Shown here one piece after another: positions 62,435 through 64,000 of a stretch of DNA of 64,000 nt. The notes under the pieces were generated by a model. The model was not told the DNA's origin, did not search any database, and saw nothing but the letters and a program-made list of their open reading frames with translations. Within the stretch, counting starts at the first letter, position 1, and each line of letters opens with the position of its first letter. A program made the position numbers and the translations under genes. The DNA comes from an uncultured Flavobacteriaceae bacterium (GTDB lineage Bacteria > Bacteroidota > Bacteroidia > Flavobacteriales > Flavobacteriaceae), in the NCBI GenBank assembly GCA_947494695.1, contig CANLWB010000016.1, positions 1 to 64,000 of the forward strand, given 5' to 3'.

Positions 62435-64000
62435 ATGAAAAGAAAGTTTAGTGTAATACTAACGCTATTTTTGGCGTTAGTAACGCAGCTATTGTATGCA
62501 CAAAAAAAGACAATCTCAGGAACCGTTTCAGATGAATTTGGTTTGCCACTTCCGGGGACTACTGTCTTAGTTAAAGGTTCAGATACTGGTACATCTTCTG
62601 ATTTTGATGGAAAATTTAAAATTCAGGCAAACGAAGGAGATATTATTGAATTTAGCTTTGTTGGATACACCACCGTAGAATTACCTGTTGAAAGCTCGAA
62701 CATTATTAATGTCACTTTAAAGGAAAACGCAGAAACCTTAGAAGAAGTGGTTATTGTAGGTTATGGTACTTCGACAAAAAAGTCCTTTACAGGAACAGCG
62801 TCTGTGGTTTCCTCTAAAAGCCTTCAAGCCAAGTCGCTTCCTAATGTTACTCAAGCACTGGCTGGTGAAGCTCCTGGTGTTACCGTTATTAATACTTCGG
62901 GACAGCCAGGTAATGCATCTACAATTCGTATAAGAGGATACGGGTCTGTTAATGGTAATAGGAATCCTTTATATGTGGTTGATGGAGTGCCTTTTACGGT
63001 GCCTAGGGCTCCTAAGTTTGGCGCGGTTGCGGGAGACCAATCAACGACTATTAGCCCTTTAAATTCGATAAACCCTCAGGATATTGAGAGTATAACCATT
63101 CTTAAAGATGCTACTGCAACCGCAATTTATGGTTCAAGAGGAGCGAATGGTGTTATTTTGATCGAGACAAAAAAAGGAAAATCTGGAGAGGCTTCTATTG
63201 AAGTCGAGGTGAAAACCGGAATTAACACGCAAATGATACCTAGATATAGCGTAATAACTTCTCCCGAAGAGTCCATAGGGTATATATGGGAAGGTATTTT
63301 TAACAGGGGTGTTGGTTTGAATGCCCTAGATCCAAGTGATCCTGATTATGTCGATAATCCAGTGTCCTATGCAAATGACAATTTATTCACTGCATCTTAT
63401 ATAAATCCAGGTTATAATATGTGGAACGTTGCGGGTGGAGCTGAACTAATTGATCCAACTACGCGTTCTGTAAGACAGGGAGTTACGCGAAAGTACACGC
63501 CAAAAAGTTTTAGAGACTTAAGTTTCAGTACTTCCGTTAGAAAAGAAGGGAATCTTCGTATAAGTGGGGGGAATGACAAAACTAATTTTTTCGTGTCTGT
63601 TGGTGCTTTAGATGATGAAGGCTATGCCATTAATACGGGGTTTGAAAGAATTAACACGCGTTTAAACTTAACAACTCAGGTGAGAAAATGGTTAAAAGTA
63701 GGTTCAAATATAAGTTATTCGGCTTCAGAGAGTCAAAACAACGGACAAACTGTTGGTTCTGAGAATCTTTTCGAATTTGCCGATAAAAACCCTCCTATTT
63801 TTCCAGTTTTCTTAAGGGATGATGATGGGAATTTAGTGCCAGAAACCGTATTTGGAGGTTATCAATATGACTATGGTTCTGCTTCACCATTAGGGAGAGC
63901 CAGAAAGAGCGGTAACTTGTTAAATCCTGTTGGTTCGGCAATTTATGATTTCTTAGGAAGTAAAAGGCATGATATTGTTGGAAACTTCTTTGCTGAAATA
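62435..64000 (+). CDS. SusC/RagA-family TonB-dependent transporter (cut by window end)
   Basis: The frame stays open for 522 codons to the end of the window. The protein starts MKRKFSVILTLFLALVTQLLYAQ (signal peptide), then a CarboxypepD_reg-like domain (SGTVSDEFGLPLPGTTVLVKG), EEVVIVGYGT, the plug segment NPLYVVDGVPF and ATAIYGSRGANGVILIETKKG, then the barrel start. It is divergent from the other two susC genes, and its SusD partner would lie beyond the end. The ligand is unknown. Confidence 0.95.
   Translation, partial: MKRKFSVILTLFLALVTQLLYAQKKTISGTVSDEFGLPLPGTTVLVKGSDTGTSSDFDGKFKIQANEGDIIEFSFVGYTTVELPVESSNIINVTLKENAETLEEVVIVGYGTSTKKSFTGTASVVSSKSLQAKSLPNVTQALAGEAPGVTVINTSGQPGNASTIRIRGYGSVNGNRNPLYVVDGVPFTVPRAPKFGAVAGDQSTTISPLNSINPQDIESITILKDATATAIYGSRGANGVILIETKKGKSGEASIEVEVKTGINTQMIPRYSVITSPEESIGYIWEGIFNRGVGLNALDPSDPDYVDNPVSYANDNLFTASYINPGYNMWNVAGGAELIDPTTRSVRQGVTRKYTPKSFRDLSFSTSVRKEGNLRISGGNDKTNFFVSVGALDDEGYAINTGFERINTRLNLTTQVRKWLKVGSNISYSASESQNNGQTVGSENLFEFADKNPPIFPVFLRDDDGNLVPETVFGGYQYDYGSASPLGRARKSGNLLNPVGSAIYDFLGSKRHDIVGNFFAEI

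Noticed and set aside
1-64000. tRNA, rRNA, insertion sequences, prophage and integron genes
   Set aside because: No cloverleaf-type sequence, transposase, integrase or phage structural gene was seen; the tail-fibre-like S74 protein has a signal peptide and T9SS domain and is not part of a phage.

Overview
This 64 kb window is chromosomal DNA from a member of the Bacteroidota, most likely a marine Flavobacteriaceae species. The evidence is AT-rich DNA, few Shine-Dalgarno sequences, several TAnnTTTG-type -7 promoter boxes, C-terminal type A sorting domains of the type IX secretion system (T9SS) on three genes, SusC/SusD pairs, and an HPRT-adenylate kinase fusion that I know from flavobacteria. 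I see no tRNA, rRNA, CRISPR array, transposase, integrase or prophage.

Layout. 1-3.4 kb: the 3' end of a repeat-containing T9SS surface protein, a family 2 glycosyltransferase and a secreted tail-fibre-like protein with an S74 self-cleaving chaperone domain. 3.5-8.8 kb: a polysaccharide deacetylase, an FkbH-like HAD/acetyltransferase coupled to a TylF-like methyltransferase, and, convergently, a KAS III enzyme coupled to a second methyltransferase. This looks like a surface glycan or small acyl-compound modification locus. 8.9-20.9 kb: gcvP, a UbiA-like membrane protein, an ECF sigma factor with a small Cys-containing partner, a desaturase-like gene with a lipid-type methyltransferase under a GbsR-like regulator, a GlxA-type regulator, small conserved genes and an M3 peptidase. 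21-25 kb: purE, purK, the HPRT-Adk fusion and obg. 25-35.6 kb: lipoproteins, a secreted M64 peptidase, DoxX, a 2056-residue alpha-2-macroglobulin and a TPR protein. 35.9-41.4 kb: mpl, a large zinc deaminase, a TetR-controlled membrane operon, one orphan gene and a possible gene remnant. 41.5-50.4 kb: radC, a divergent deacetylase, a YjjG-like phosphatase, a three-gene envelope set, rarA, a rhomboid protease and rlmB. 50.5-64 kb: two SusC/SusD pairs on the minus strand, one followed by a Calx-beta lipoprotein, and a divergent SusC cut by the window end.

The most informative structures are regulatory. AACTTTCA-N8-TGAAAGTT occurs twice, upstream of the GbsR-like gene and upstream of the desaturase/methyltransferase pair. 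ATAC-N6-GTAT palindromes lie on both sides of the TetR gene. A nearly identical 22-nt leader abuts the start codon of all three susC genes. The proteins most worth following up are the desaturase with a broken second histidine box, the 327-residue deaminase, the FkbH/KAS III locus, and the S74 domain placed upstream of a T9SS sorting domain.
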